Position numbers and translations under genes: made by a program. A DNA stretch of 64,000 nucleotides from Lachnospiraceae bacterium. GTDB taxonomy: Bacteria; Bacillota; Clostridia; Lachnospirales; Lachnospiraceae. The notes under the pieces were generated by a model, which saw only the letters and a list, made by a program, of their open reading frames with translations, did not search any database and was not told the DNA's origin. Position 1 is the first letter of the stretch, and each line of letters opens with the position of its first letter. The stretch spans positions 94,890 through 158,889 of the forward strand of contig FZRB01000005.1 of the NCBI GenBank assembly GCA_900199595.1, given 5' to 3'. Shown in pieces: positions 33,821 to 42,353 of this stretch.

Positions 33821-34050
33821 TGTTACTATTCACGGTACATCAAAAACCATTCGGAAAGTCCGCACACGTATCACAGTTTTTATAAACGAGCTTATAAAAA
33901 CTGTTTACGGCGCTCTATCGTCTGCTTACGCAGACACTTTCCTCATGTTTTTGATGTTCCTGTTTCACAGGATACATGATATATCATTAAAAAAACAATC
34001 TGCAAGCAGTTGTTTTTTATGATATATCATGTATACCGTGAATAGTAACA
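33821..34050. repeat. 230-bp multi-branched inverted-repeat element
   Basis: This fills most of the gap between murT and the AraC gene. The outer arms TGTTACTATTCACGGTA (33821-33837) and TACCGTGAATAGTAACA (34034-34050) are perfect. Inside, ACATCAAAAAC/GTTTTTGATGT (33837-33847, 33947-33957) encloses GGAAAGT/ACTTTCC, CAGTTTTTATAA/TTATAAAAACTG (33874-33885, 33892-33903) and GTCTGC/GCAGAC (33920-33935). Beside these are CCTG/CAGG (33959-33971) and a perfect 16-bp arm pair (33972-33987, 34019-34034) with an inner CTGC/GCAG hairpin. Folded, it is a multi-way junction. It ends two bases before the AraC stop. Confidence 0.85.
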
Positions 34051-34052
34051 TG

Positions 34053-34796
34053 TCATTCCATATGCCTGGTGTAATAGGTATCTCTATATACCTTCGGCGT
34101 CATACCAGTAACCTTCTTAAAATTTGAAGAAAATGCACTCTGGGACGAATACCCCAGAGACACTGATATCTCAAGTATCGAATAGTCAGAATATCTGAGC
34201 ATATTCTGAGCTGTATTTATCTTTGTTTCATTGATGAACTGATTTACATTTGCTCCGGTTTCCTTCATAAACAGTCTGGAGAAATAACCATCGCTGAGTC
34301 CTTCTCTTTCAGCCAGCTCCTTTACAGTTATCTGTCTCTGAAGATTATCATATATATAATCGATGCTGCGTCTTATATGCTTGGAAACGGTATTCAGCTT
34401 CTTAAGCTCTCTCATACGTGTTGCATAGTCTATCTGCATCTCAGCTATAATATCCAGAACTTCCTCCGTATCTTTGGCCACATCACCTCTTCTGATATAT
34501 ATATCACTGAGCGTATATGCCACATCATGATCCATTCCGCCATCTATACACATTCTGCTGATAATGGCCGCAGCCACCACCAGATGATAGATCATATTTC
34601 TGAGAGGATTATCTGAAAGCTTTCCACGCCCCTCTTCAAACTTTTTACGGGCTATCTTGAATCTTTCTCTGACTCCCTCCACATCACCGTTCTTTATTTT
34701 ATTATACTGCCTGAATTCTGCATGATAATCGGCTCTGACAAACTCCTCCTGTCTCTGCAGATATAATCTGTAATTCAGTGTACTGTCAGTATTCAT
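34053..34796 (-). CDS. AraC-family transcriptional regulator
   Basis: A 247-residue regulator from ATG 34796, which follows GGGGGA; an ATG seven codons earlier has no ribosome site. The N-terminal 140 residues are helical, without a cupin, and contain conserved-looking KFEEGRGKLSDNPLRNMIYHLV and DVAYTLSDIYIRRGD segments. The C-terminal 100 residues are a canonical AraC double helix-turn-helix (ITVKELAEREGLSDGYFSRLFMKETG and ILEISVSLGYSSQSAFSSNFKKVTGMTPKVYR). Its own upstream region carries a GTTACTATGAAG motif that also occurs, as GTTACTGTGAA twice, before the LacI-GGDEF gene. Confidence 0.9.
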   Translation of the reverse strand: MNTDSTLNYRLYLQRQEEFVRADYHAEFRQYNKIKNGDVEGVRERFKIARKKFEEGRGKLSDNPLRNMIYHLVVAAAIISRMCIDGGMDHDVAYTLSDIYIRRGDVAKDTEEVLDIIAEMQIDYATRMRELKKLNTVSKHIRRSIDYIYDNLQRQITVKELAEREGLSDGYFSRLFMKETGANVNQFINETKINTAQNMLRYSDYSILEISVSLGYSSQSAFSSNFKKVTGMTPKVYRDTYYTRHME

Positions 34797-34824
34797 ATGT
34801 AATCCCCCTGATAACAAAAAACAC

Positions 34825-34836
34825 CTTCATAGTAAC
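34825..34836 (-). promoter_or_regulatory. GTTACTATGAAG motif upstream of the AraC gene
   Basis: On the minus strand GTTACTATGAAG lies 29 bp before the AraC start. The same motif, with G for A, is tandemly repeated at 35951-35972 upstream of the LacI-like diguanylate cyclase. This may be the site of a shared regulator, possibly the AraC protein itself. Confidence 0.4.
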
Positions 34837-34940
34837 AAAAAATAGAGAAGAAAAAGAACAAATCATTTTCTTCTCTATTGTAATAATGTATAAGAAATAA
34901 CACAAGAAAAATATTGATTTATCTTATCATTTCTAAATCA

Positions 34941-35837
34941 CTATACTGCAACTTTATCCCATTTACAGTATTCTCCATCAGTTCCGAGCATTATGGTATC
35001 TATGGTTATGATTTCATAATCATACAGTCCGGCCTTCTTCAGACCCCTTCTTATTCTGTCCACTATTTTGATTATATTTTCTCTGCTCATTTCAGCCAGA
35101 AGAAGCTTAAATGAATTCTCCTCCTGCATCATGATATCACTGTTTCTTAAAAGACCTGAAATAGTCTTTCCGCTGCTGTAAACTATCTTTCTGAATTCCT
35201 TAACATTCATCTCTTCAAAAACAGGACTTAAATTAACAGTCATTTCACATGCCGGATTGTTATAAGTATTGATATATCTGCGAAGATAATTATGGATTGA
35301 CTCATACTCTTCTTTCTCAACCCATACTGCACCTTCTTTCATGTCAGCCCCTTCATCATAGAAAACTATATCATGCTCATCCTGTTTTCTAAGCTCGCTG
35401 ATAGCCTGGTCAGCCTTCTGGAACAGGTCTGTGTAGTCCGTACCAAATTCGGGAACCATAACAGCACCCATGGATAATTTGACAGAAATTGGAGCATCTT
35501 CACTAATGAGCCCGGACATATCTTCTTTACTGAGCATATCAGCAACTATTTCATCCATTTTTTCACTGATATAAAAATAGATATCTATGAGCTCATTTTT
35601 ATTCTTCAGATCCTTGCAGAATAATACAAAACCATCTTCACCAAGGCAGGCCTTAATATCGTCCTCCTCTATAGCACTGTTTATTATCCGCTTACACTCC
35701 TTATGAAGTCTCTCGGCCATTTCTACACCATAGGCATCGCAGAAGGAATTCAGGTTATCAAGATTAATAATTGTCAGTAGTCCGTTTTCGTCTGTACAAG
35801 CTTTTTTCAAGCTTTCAAATATTTCTATTTTCTCCAT
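34941..35837 (-). CDS. Protein with two degenerate GGDEF-like halves
   Basis: A 298-residue cytoplasmic protein from ATG 35837 (GGGAGG upstream; an upstream ATG at 35870 is not supported). The first half is a GGDEF fold with the active-site loop changed to GEDGF (CLGEDGFVLF) and a good DNLNSFCDAYG metal-strand region. The second half, from about 200, again follows the fold pattern (ISGLLRNSDIMMQEENSFKLLLAE), with the signature gone. Neither half should make c-di-GMP; a regulatory or scaffolding role is more likely. It lies between an AraC gene and a divergent diguanylate cyclase. Confidence 0.7.
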   Translation of the reverse strand: MEKIEIFESLKKACTDENGLLTIINLDNLNSFCDAYGVEMAERLHKECKRIINSAIEEDDIKACLGEDGFVLFCKDLKNKNELIDIYFYISEKMDEIVADMLSKEDMSGLISEDAPISVKLSMGAVMVPEFGTDYTDLFQKADQAISELRKQDEHDIVFYDEGADMKEGAVWVEKEEYESIHNYLRRYINTYNNPACEMTVNLSPVFEEMNVKEFRKIVYSSGKTISGLLRNSDIMMQEENSFKLLLAEMSRENIIKIVDRIRRGLKKAGLYDYEIITIDTIMLGTDGEYCKWDKVAV

Positions 35838-35950
35838 GACAAACCTCCCTATGATAAATACAAAAAGCATCTTTTTAACTGAGTTAAATCTAACATAGAG
35901 AAATAATAAATTATGGCATATATTTGACCTTTTTTATACAATACAAACCT

Positions 35951-35972
35951 GTTACTGTGAAGTTACTGTGAA
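35951..35972 (+). promoter_or_regulatory. Tandem GTTACTGTGAA repeats upstream of the LacI-GGDEF gene
   Basis: Two perfect 11-bp copies (35951-35961, 35962-35972) are directly adjacent, followed by a looser GAGTTATTGT. One-turn spacing suggests cooperative binding of a regulator at the divergent 35837/36073 promoter region. Confidence 0.5.
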
Positions 35973-36072
35973 GAGTTATTGTACAAAAAATGATTGCATC
36001 TATTTTTAGTATGTTTTATCATAAAAATGTAGTTTTTTCGACAATTCAGGGTTATTCAAAGGTATTACAGAA

Positions 36073-37977
36073 ATGAAGAAAAAGATTGCTATTTTCACAA
36101 CAGGATGGTGCAGCGAAATTCTTTCCCAGTTCCTGACAGGAATGACAGAATCATTTAAAAATGAACAGATAGATTTCTTTCTGTTCTTATGCTATCCGAC
36201 CTATATAGATACTCCTGCCATGAAGCAGGGGGAACTGAATATCTTTAATCTTCCGGACCTCAATGATTTTGATGGTGTTGTCATATTCGGAAGTGGTCTT
36301 GATTTCCGTAATATCATAGATAATCTGATTGAAAAAAGTAAGAAAGCCGGTATACCTGTTATTATGCAGGGTGCAAAGCATGAAAACGCTTCCTATATCG
36401 GTTCAGACAATTATCAGGCTACCCTGACTATGTGTGAGCATCTTCATGATAAGCATGATGTTAACAAAATCATCTTTTTTGCAGGAACTGAGGATTCTCT
36501 GGATTCTGAGCTCAGGCTTAAAGCTGTGCGCGATTATCTGGCTGAAAACAACAGGTCCGATGATCTTGTTGAAGTATTTTATACCAAGTGGGAAAATGCG
36601 TCCGTAACGAGATATATTGACCGCTTCTATAAAGAAGGCCGTGAGCTGCCTGATGCTTTTATATGTGCAAATGACGGCCTTGCCATGGAAACCTGTCTGT
36701 CTCTTTTCAGCAAAGGATACAGTGTTCCTGAAGACGTATTAGTAACCGGATATGATTATATAGATGACAGTCAGATATTTGATCCTTCTATCGCTTCTGT
36801 AGATCAGTGTTTTACTGAGATGGGAAATGCCTGTGGAAAACAGTTTATTGATTTATTCTCCGATCAGAAGAAAGTTGAAGAAACTATAATCCCATGTAAA
36901 TTTATTCCTGGTGACAGCTGCAACTGCTATGAATTCAGAAACAGCGACACAATCAGAAGACGGGTTGGTCGTGAAGGATTTGCCAAACGTACTATGACAA
37001 CCTATTTCAACAGGAAGCTTAATCTCATCGACTCTACTATCCTGTCCTGTCTTACATATAAGGAATTTAAAAACAACTTATTCCATCTTCTGGATGATAA
37101 TCATGATTATGAAGGCGACTCCTTCCACATACTGCTCGAGCCTAATTTTGGTCTTTCAATTTATGATCCTAATATCAGACTTCGTAAATCCGGATACAGC
37201 AAGCATATGGAAGTTCTTTACTCAACTGAAGACGGCGTTCCCTACAAGAAAGATCAATTTCCTTCAAAGGATCTTGTTCCGGGATATACCGGAGAAGGCG
37301 AAAACCATTTATATGTTTTCCTTCCTTTACACGAAGGTGAAGAAGCCTATGGATATATAGTATTCAGAGACTGTATGGAAAAGGTTGCAAATCATTTTCT
37401 TCAGACCTACCAGAGCCGTATGGGGCTTGTTTTTGACAAGTTCAGACACGCTCTCAGTCTCGATCTTATTAATAAACGACTGCTTGAGGTTATGAAGAAG
37501 GATCCTCTTACAAATGTAAATAACCGAAGAGCCTATGAAGATAAGGAGAAATATCTTCAGTCTGAAATAAATTCTGATTCTGAAATAGAATTTGCAATAG
37601 CAATGTTCGATGTAAATAATCTTAAGCTTGTTAACGATTCAAGAGGACATGATGCAGGTGATGAATACCTCATCAGTGCATGTCGTCTTATTTGTAATGT
37701 CTTTAAACACAGCCCCATTTACAGGGTTGGCGGCGATGAGTTTATTGCTGTACTTACAGGCGAGGATTATGAGAATCATAATGATCTTATCAAAAAAATG
37801 AGAAACCTCATGAGTCCATACTCAAATGAGGTTCCTCTTCCTGATAATTATCTTTCTATCGCCTGCGGAATATCTTCCTTTGATCGTATCAAGGATTTCT
37901 CCGTACAGGATGTTGTAAAACGTGCTGACGATGAGATGTATAAGAATAAAGCCGAGATAAAAGGATTATCATCCTGA
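36073..37977 (+). CDS. Diguanylate cyclase with LacI-type periplasmic-binding sensor
   Basis: A 634-residue cytoplasmic protein. Residues 1-285 are a periplasmic-binding-protein-like domain of the LacI regulator type (KKKIAIFTTGW, FICANDGLAMETCLSLFSKGYSVPEDVLVTGYDYIDDS), without a DNA-binding helix-turn-helix or signal peptide. A middle region (290-455) resembles no domain I recognise. The C-terminus is a GGDEF domain with an intact motif at 553-557 (YRVGGDEFIAV) and DPLTNVNNRRAY at its start. It should make c-di-GMP in response to a cytoplasmic small molecule, perhaps a sugar. It converges, 8 bp away, on the ABC permease gene. Confidence 0.88.
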   Translation: MKKKIAIFTTGWCSEILSQFLTGMTESFKNEQIDFFLFLCYPTYIDTPAMKQGELNIFNLPDLNDFDGVVIFGSGLDFRNIIDNLIEKSKKAGIPVIMQGAKHENASYIGSDNYQATLTMCEHLHDKHDVNKIIFFAGTEDSLDSELRLKAVRDYLAENNRSDDLVEVFYTKWENASVTRYIDRFYKEGRELPDAFICANDGLAMETCLSLFSKGYSVPEDVLVTGYDYIDDSQIFDPSIASVDQCFTEMGNACGKQFIDLFSDQKKVEETIIPCKFIPGDSCNCYEFRNSDTIRRRVGREGFAKRTMTTYFNRKLNLIDSTILSCLTYKEFKNNLFHLLDDNHDYEGDSFHILLEPNFGLSIYDPNIRLRKSGYSKHMEVLYSTEDGVPYKKDQFPSKDLVPGYTGEGENHLYVFLPLHEGEEAYGYIVFRDCMEKVANHFLQTYQSRMGLVFDKFRHALSLDLINKRLLEVMKKDPLTNVNNRRAYEDKEKYLQSEINSDSEIEFAIAMFDVNNLKLVNDSRGHDAGDEYLISACRLICNVFKHSPIYRVGGDEFIAVLTGEDYENHNDLIKKMRNLMSPYSNEVPLPDNYLSIACGISSFDRIKDFSVQDVVKRADDEMYKNKAEIKGLSS

Positions 37978-37985
37978 TACCATTT

Positions 37986-40472
37986 TTATTCTGTAATAAG
38001 TGAATATGCAGATATCTTCTTTATTCTTCCGGATATGATCCAGATAATGAAGAATGAAACTACTATCGCGAATACTATAGCTGCAAATCCCATCCAAGGA
38101 TAGACATCCATATTCGATCTCATTATACCAACTGATGTGAGCATAAGAGCAAGTGCCTTATTTGAAGTTGCAACTCCGATTAATGCTCCGATTGCCGCAC
38201 CGATTCCTATCTGTGGAAGCATTGACAGAACAAGTTCTATTCTCAGCTGATCGCTGGAAAAGCCGAGAGCTTTCTTTATACCTATCTCCTGCTGTTTCTT
38301 GATTATAAGTGTTTTAACCAGAAGATTCATTGACAGAACTATTACTGCAAGACATACCAGCACCATAACTATCGCCATAGTTGCCGCTATCTGTATAACC
38401 ATATCTTCACCGGTGCTAAGTTCCTCAACTATATTCATATAAGAACTCATCTTATCTCCGAACATATCCTCAGACTTTTTAACCAGATTCTGGGAATTAA
38501 TTAAAGAGTGATCCTTAACATTTACAAAATAGTTGCTTTTATTTACATCATAGTTAAGATGTTCAGCCCCCTCCTGAGTCATGGATATATCTTTACCCAT
38601 CTGACTGGAATCCTGTTCAAAACCTGTTATGATATATCTTCTCTCAGTACCTCCATATGATACAGCGACTTCATCACCTACACCAACCTTAAGTATTCTG
38701 GCAAGTACACCTCCAATTGCTATCTCATTATCATATATAGGAGCTCTACCTTCATATACATTAATATCCGGAACAGCTGACCAGTCCTCTGCTATGTATG
38801 TATATGCACTGTAGCCTTCTACATACATATTTGTATTATCTATCCACCATATATTCTCAACCTCCGGAAGACTCTTAAGATCACTGTAGTTGCTCATATC
38901 CTCGTCTGCCATATAGACGTTAACATCACACGCAGTAAGCTGAAGCATTCTGTAAAGATGCATAGGATCATAAGCACAGTTATATGCCAGGAAGGCTGAA
39001 AACGTTGTTACTAATCCAATGGAAGTCATAACCACCAGAAGAATTATGTTCTGCTTTGTATTACCCAGAAGAGACTTAAGTGCCATAATCCATGTAAGCG
39101 GTCCCGGTGTATATTCAACAGGTGCATGATTTTTCTTGAAATTGCTGTCGTTAAGTCCGAATCTAAGAGCTATAACAGGATCAAGCTTGATTATATTTCT
39201 CGTACTTACAGTAGCTACTAAAAGAACTGTTCCGAGTACAAATATCAGTGTAACAGCTAAAGCTATAGGATCAAATGCGTGCTCCCACATAACTCCGCTG
39301 GAGCTTCTCATTAGCTTTTCAAATACAGGAACTACCAAATAGGAGCTACCTATACCTAATGCTGCTGCAAAGCCTGTTGTTAATAAGAATTCCAGGATCA
39401 TTGACTGACGTATCTGCTGAGAAGTATAGCCCAGAGCCTTTAGAGCACCAATGTTAGTTATATTCTGCTCTATACTGTTAGTTATTCTGAAGTAGATGAT
39501 GATCATAGAGATAATAGCTATGATAAATGAGAAAGCCATAAGCATAGCACCTATAATATTCTGCATAAATGAGAATATAGTTATTATCTCATCAACTCCC
39601 TGACCTGCAGCCAGGATATCATGATCATTAAGAGCCTGCGTGAGCTTACCTGATGCCTCTACCGAATCAACTCCGGGCGCAAGCTTCATATTGAAAAGTG
39701 TAAATGTATAGAGTGGTTCAGTTTTTTTAGCTTCAGCCTCTTCAGAAGATGCCTCATCATTGACTGCCTCACCGGAATCTGCTGCAGTTCTCTTAGCTTC
39801 TTCAGCCTTTTGTTCTTCCTCTATCTGCTTATTAACTTCTACCATGCGCTTCTCAAAGTCAAGCTTCCACTCATCATATAAGGATGGACTTACGTAAGTC
39901 ATACCTGTCATATTTGCAAGTATACCTTCGTAGATACCGGCAACCTGAAATGTATAGTATTTATCATCAACCTGAATATCTATACTATCTCCAAGCTTTG
40001 CTTTAAAGAAGTTAGCATTATAATAAAGTGATATATATATCGGATTATCGTATTCCTCTTCAGAGAGTTCACAGAAGTGTGGAGCATCTATTTCACCCCA
40101 GCTTCCATAAGGAAGAACATAAGCACCTGCAGTTGATGTATCATAGCTGTTCTTAGAATCACCATCAGCAGCGCCATTTTTTTCTATCTTGAACTGCTTC
40201 GAAATCGGAACTACCTTTTCATAGGACTCTATAAAGTCCGATGTTGATATTATTTCTTCAGTCTTCTCCTTTTCCTCAGGCTTCAGGGCACTGAGTACTA
40301 TAAGATCTGCTAAATTATACTTTTCGAGTTTTTCCTTATATACAGTATTGTATCCGATAAGGATCATGATTCCTGTATGGAGCATGAAAACGGACAGCAC
40401 CATGATAAGGAAAAATGTGATCATGTGGGAGAAGTCGTTTTTGAAGTTGGATTTAATTAGTTTGCTTAACAT
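37986..40472 (-). CDS. FtsX/MacB-type ABC transporter permease
   Basis: An 828-residue permease with two FtsX blocks. One membrane helix lies near 15-38, followed by a large extracellular domain (40-300) with a Lys/Glu/Ala stretch, then three helices, a second extracellular domain and three more helices (QEIGIKKALGFSSDQLRIELVLSM is a conserved loop). This is the mechanotransmission type of permease, expected to handle peptides, lipoproteins or antibiotics at the membrane. It is the last gene after the adhesin-like and ATPase genes, with a gap of 12 bp to the ATPase. Confidence 0.87.
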   Translation of the reverse strand: MLSKLIKSNFKNDFSHMITFFLIMVLSVFMLHTGIMILIGYNTVYKEKLEKYNLADLIVLSALKPEEKEKTEEIISTSDFIESYEKVVPISKQFKIEKNGAADGDSKNSYDTSTAGAYVLPYGSWGEIDAPHFCELSEEEYDNPIYISLYYNANFFKAKLGDSIDIQVDDKYYTFQVAGIYEGILANMTGMTYVSPSLYDEWKLDFEKRMVEVNKQIEEEQKAEEAKRTAADSGEAVNDEASSEEAEAKKTEPLYTFTLFNMKLAPGVDSVEASGKLTQALNDHDILAAGQGVDEIITIFSFMQNIIGAMLMAFSFIIAIISMIIIYFRITNSIEQNITNIGALKALGYTSQQIRQSMILEFLLTTGFAAALGIGSSYLVVPVFEKLMRSSSGVMWEHAFDPIALAVTLIFVLGTVLLVATVSTRNIIKLDPVIALRFGLNDSNFKKNHAPVEYTPGPLTWIMALKSLLGNTKQNIILLVVMTSIGLVTTFSAFLAYNCAYDPMHLYRMLQLTACDVNVYMADEDMSNYSDLKSLPEVENIWWIDNTNMYVEGYSAYTYIAEDWSAVPDINVYEGRAPIYDNEIAIGGVLARILKVGVGDEVAVSYGGTERRYIITGFEQDSSQMGKDISMTQEGAEHLNYDVNKSNYFVNVKDHSLINSQNLVKKSEDMFGDKMSSYMNIVEELSTGEDMVIQIAATMAIVMVLVCLAVIVLSMNLLVKTLIIKKQQEIGIKKALGFSSDQLRIELVLSMLPQIGIGAAIGALIGVATSNKALALMLTSVGIMRSNMDVYPWMGFAAIVFAIVVSFFIIWIISGRIKKISAYSLITE

Positions 40473-40484
40473 ATTTTTTTCCCT

Positions 40485-41249
40485 TTACCATCCCATCTCA
40501 CTTAGAAATGAGCGAAGTTTCTCATGTCTTTCCTTATCTCCTGTGACATATTTGCCCAGGTTGCACTCGCCGCAGATTGCACCATCCTTAAGATATATGA
40601 TGCGGTTGCCTCGACGTGCTGACTTCATATCATGGGTTACCATTACAATGCTCTGGCCGTCACGGTTAAAGTCTGTCAGTATGTTAAGTACTGCATCACT
40701 GCTGGCACTGTTAAGTGCTCCTGTTGGCTCATCCGCGAAAACCATGTCCGGTTTATTTATAAGTGCTCTGACTATTCCGACACGCTGTGCCTCACCACCT
40801 GAAAGCTGATTAGGAAATTTATTCCAGAGTTTCTTCTCTATTCCAACCTTCTGAAGCAGGTCCTTTGAATTTGCAGCAAGTTTTCTCTTATTCTGCCCTG
40901 TAAGCAGTCCGGCTGCCATTACATTGTCAAGTATACTCATGGTTCCAATAAGATGAATCTGCTGGAACACGAAACCGCAGTGTCTTCTTCTGAATATAGC
41001 AAGCTGATCGCTGGTAAACTTGGTAATGTTCTTATCACAGAAGTTTATTTTTCCAAGACTTGCCTTATCCATTCCTGAAAGAGCATACAGAAGTGTTGAT
41101 TTGCCGGCTCCGGATGAGCCCATGATTACAGTGAAATCACCTTCATAAATTTCCAGATCCATATTTTTGATGATATGATGCTGGACACCGCCTGCCGTAA
41201 AGGACTTGCAGAGCTTATCTGTTTTTATGATTGTGTTTTTGTTTTCCAT
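40485..41249 (-). CDS. ABC transporter ATP-binding protein (MacB/LolD-type)
   Basis: A 254-residue ATPase: Walker A GSSGAGKST (residues 44-52), signature NQLSGGEAQRVGI, Walker B MVFADEPTGALNS and switch His in MVTHDMK. This pairs with the FtsX-type permease encoded downstream. It is preceded, 12 bp away, by the membrane-anchored surface protein and likely shares its transcript. The subfamily is typical of efflux or lipoprotein release. Confidence 0.93.
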   Translation of the reverse strand: MENKNTIIKTDKLCKSFTAGGVQHHIIKNMDLEIYEGDFTVIMGSSGAGKSTLLYALSGMDKASLGKINFCDKNITKFTSDQLAIFRRRHCGFVFQQIHLIGTMSILDNVMAAGLLTGQNKRKLAANSKDLLQKVGIEKKLWNKFPNQLSGGEAQRVGIVRALINKPDMVFADEPTGALNSASSDAVLNILTDFNRDGQSIVMVTHDMKSARRGNRIIYLKDGAICGECNLGKYVTGDKERHEKLRSFLSEMGW

Positions 41250-41261
41250 TTATCTTTTCCT

Positions 41262-42224
41262 TTACTCATACTTCTTCTGTCTGTTCTTCTTTATTACAGT
41301 GACAACGATTATTATTAATACAATTATTCCTGCAACACCTGCGATAGGAGCTATTGGCAATCCTGCTGTAGCTGCATCCGGAGTTGCTGCTGAAGCTGAT
41401 GCTTCCTCTTCTGTAGTTTCTTCATTTACTACAAAGCTTGTTTTATCATCAAGTGTATATGATTTTCCAAGGATGTCTTCATAAATAACCTTAATGTGTA
41501 TATCATCATTTCCTACCTTATCAGGTGTGATTGTCATATCTACTGATCCGCTTTCACCTGATTCGATGGTTCCTACGAAGTATGAGATTTCTTTGATTGT
41601 ATCACCGCTGAACTCTACTGTTACATTTCTCAGCTTATCAAGACCCAGGTTGTTAACCTTAAAGCTAAGACTTGTCTTACCAGTTATTTCTACTTCACTT
41701 TTCGTAAGCTTTAATTCTGAGATACCGATCTTAGATTCCTGTACTACAGGAACTGTAAGGCTTGCACTGTCATCAAATGACTCGCCCCAGCTGTTCTCAT
41801 ATGCGTATGCAACATTTACTGTATAATTCTTCTGCTCAAGATCTTCCTTAGCCTTCATCTTAACACTTACATCTGTCTCTTCTTCTTTACCAAGCTCATC
41901 GATGTAGATTGAATCTGAACCTGAAACAGGAACTATCTGATTGTTGTCGCTTGAAAGCTTAAGCTTGATGTTAGTAAGCTTTGTGCTGTCTGATTCATTT
42001 CTTAAATGAATTACCATGTCAAACTCTGATCCTGCTTTTACACTGCCACCCTTTATATCGCAGCCTGTAACCATAAGTCTCGGAGTTGTGTAAGCAGCGT
42101 TTACTGTGCTTCCCTTACCCTTTGATAAACCAAGTGTTGCGCCAATCATGATAACAGCTGCAAGGACAAATGCTACAGCTTTACCTGCTTTTTTACGCAA
42201 AGAAAATGTTCCTCTAGTACTCAT
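41262..42224 (-). CDS. Membrane-anchored surface protein with CARDB/Ig-like domains
   Basis: A 320-residue exported protein. A basic N-terminus and hydrophobic core (AVAFVLAAVIMIGATLGL) form a signal sequence ending near 43. Two Ig-fold repeats follow: MVTGCDIKGGSVKAGSEFDMVIHLRNES (about 50-160) and ELKLTKSEVEITGKTSLSFKVNNLG (170-265), similar to CARDB/S-layer-type domains. A Ser/Ala/Thr linker leads to a C-terminal membrane helix (IAGVAGIIVLIIIVV) and KKNRQKKYE. It likely acts as the outer partner of the ABC transporter, like the adaptor of a MacAB pump, although it has no coiled coil. Confidence 0.82.
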   Translation of the reverse strand: MSTRGTFSLRKKAGKAVAFVLAAVIMIGATLGLSKGKGSTVNAAYTTPRLMVTGCDIKGGSVKAGSEFDMVIHLRNESDSTKLTNIKLKLSSDNNQIVPVSGSDSIYIDELGKEEETDVSVKMKAKEDLEQKNYTVNVAYAYENSWGESFDDSASLTVPVVQESKIGISELKLTKSEVEITGKTSLSFKVNNLGLDKLRNVTVEFSGDTIKEISYFVGTIESGESGSVDMTITPDKVGNDDIHIKVIYEDILGKSYTLDDKTSFVVNEETTEEEASASAATPDAATAGLPIAPIAGVAGIIVLIIIVVTVIKKNRQKKYE

Positions 42225-42291
42225 AATGTTTTTTCTCCTTTTTTTATTTTACACCTCATGCTTATACATGAGACAAACATCTTATGTCTAT

Positions 42292-42334
42292 ATTGTAAGA
42301 AAAAAAACATTAATTGTCTTTAGCGGAACATTAA
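42292..42334 (-). promoter_or_regulatory. Promoter and repeated TTAATGTT motif before the transporter operon
   Basis: On the minus strand TTAATGTT occurs at 42334-42327 and 42313-42306, 21 bp apart, with a TACAAT -10-like element at 42297-42292. The repeats cover the expected -35 position, as for an OmpR-type activator. The neighbouring response regulator is the obvious candidate. Confidence 0.45.
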
Positions 42335-42353
42335 CGTTATCTTAATTTTTAAT

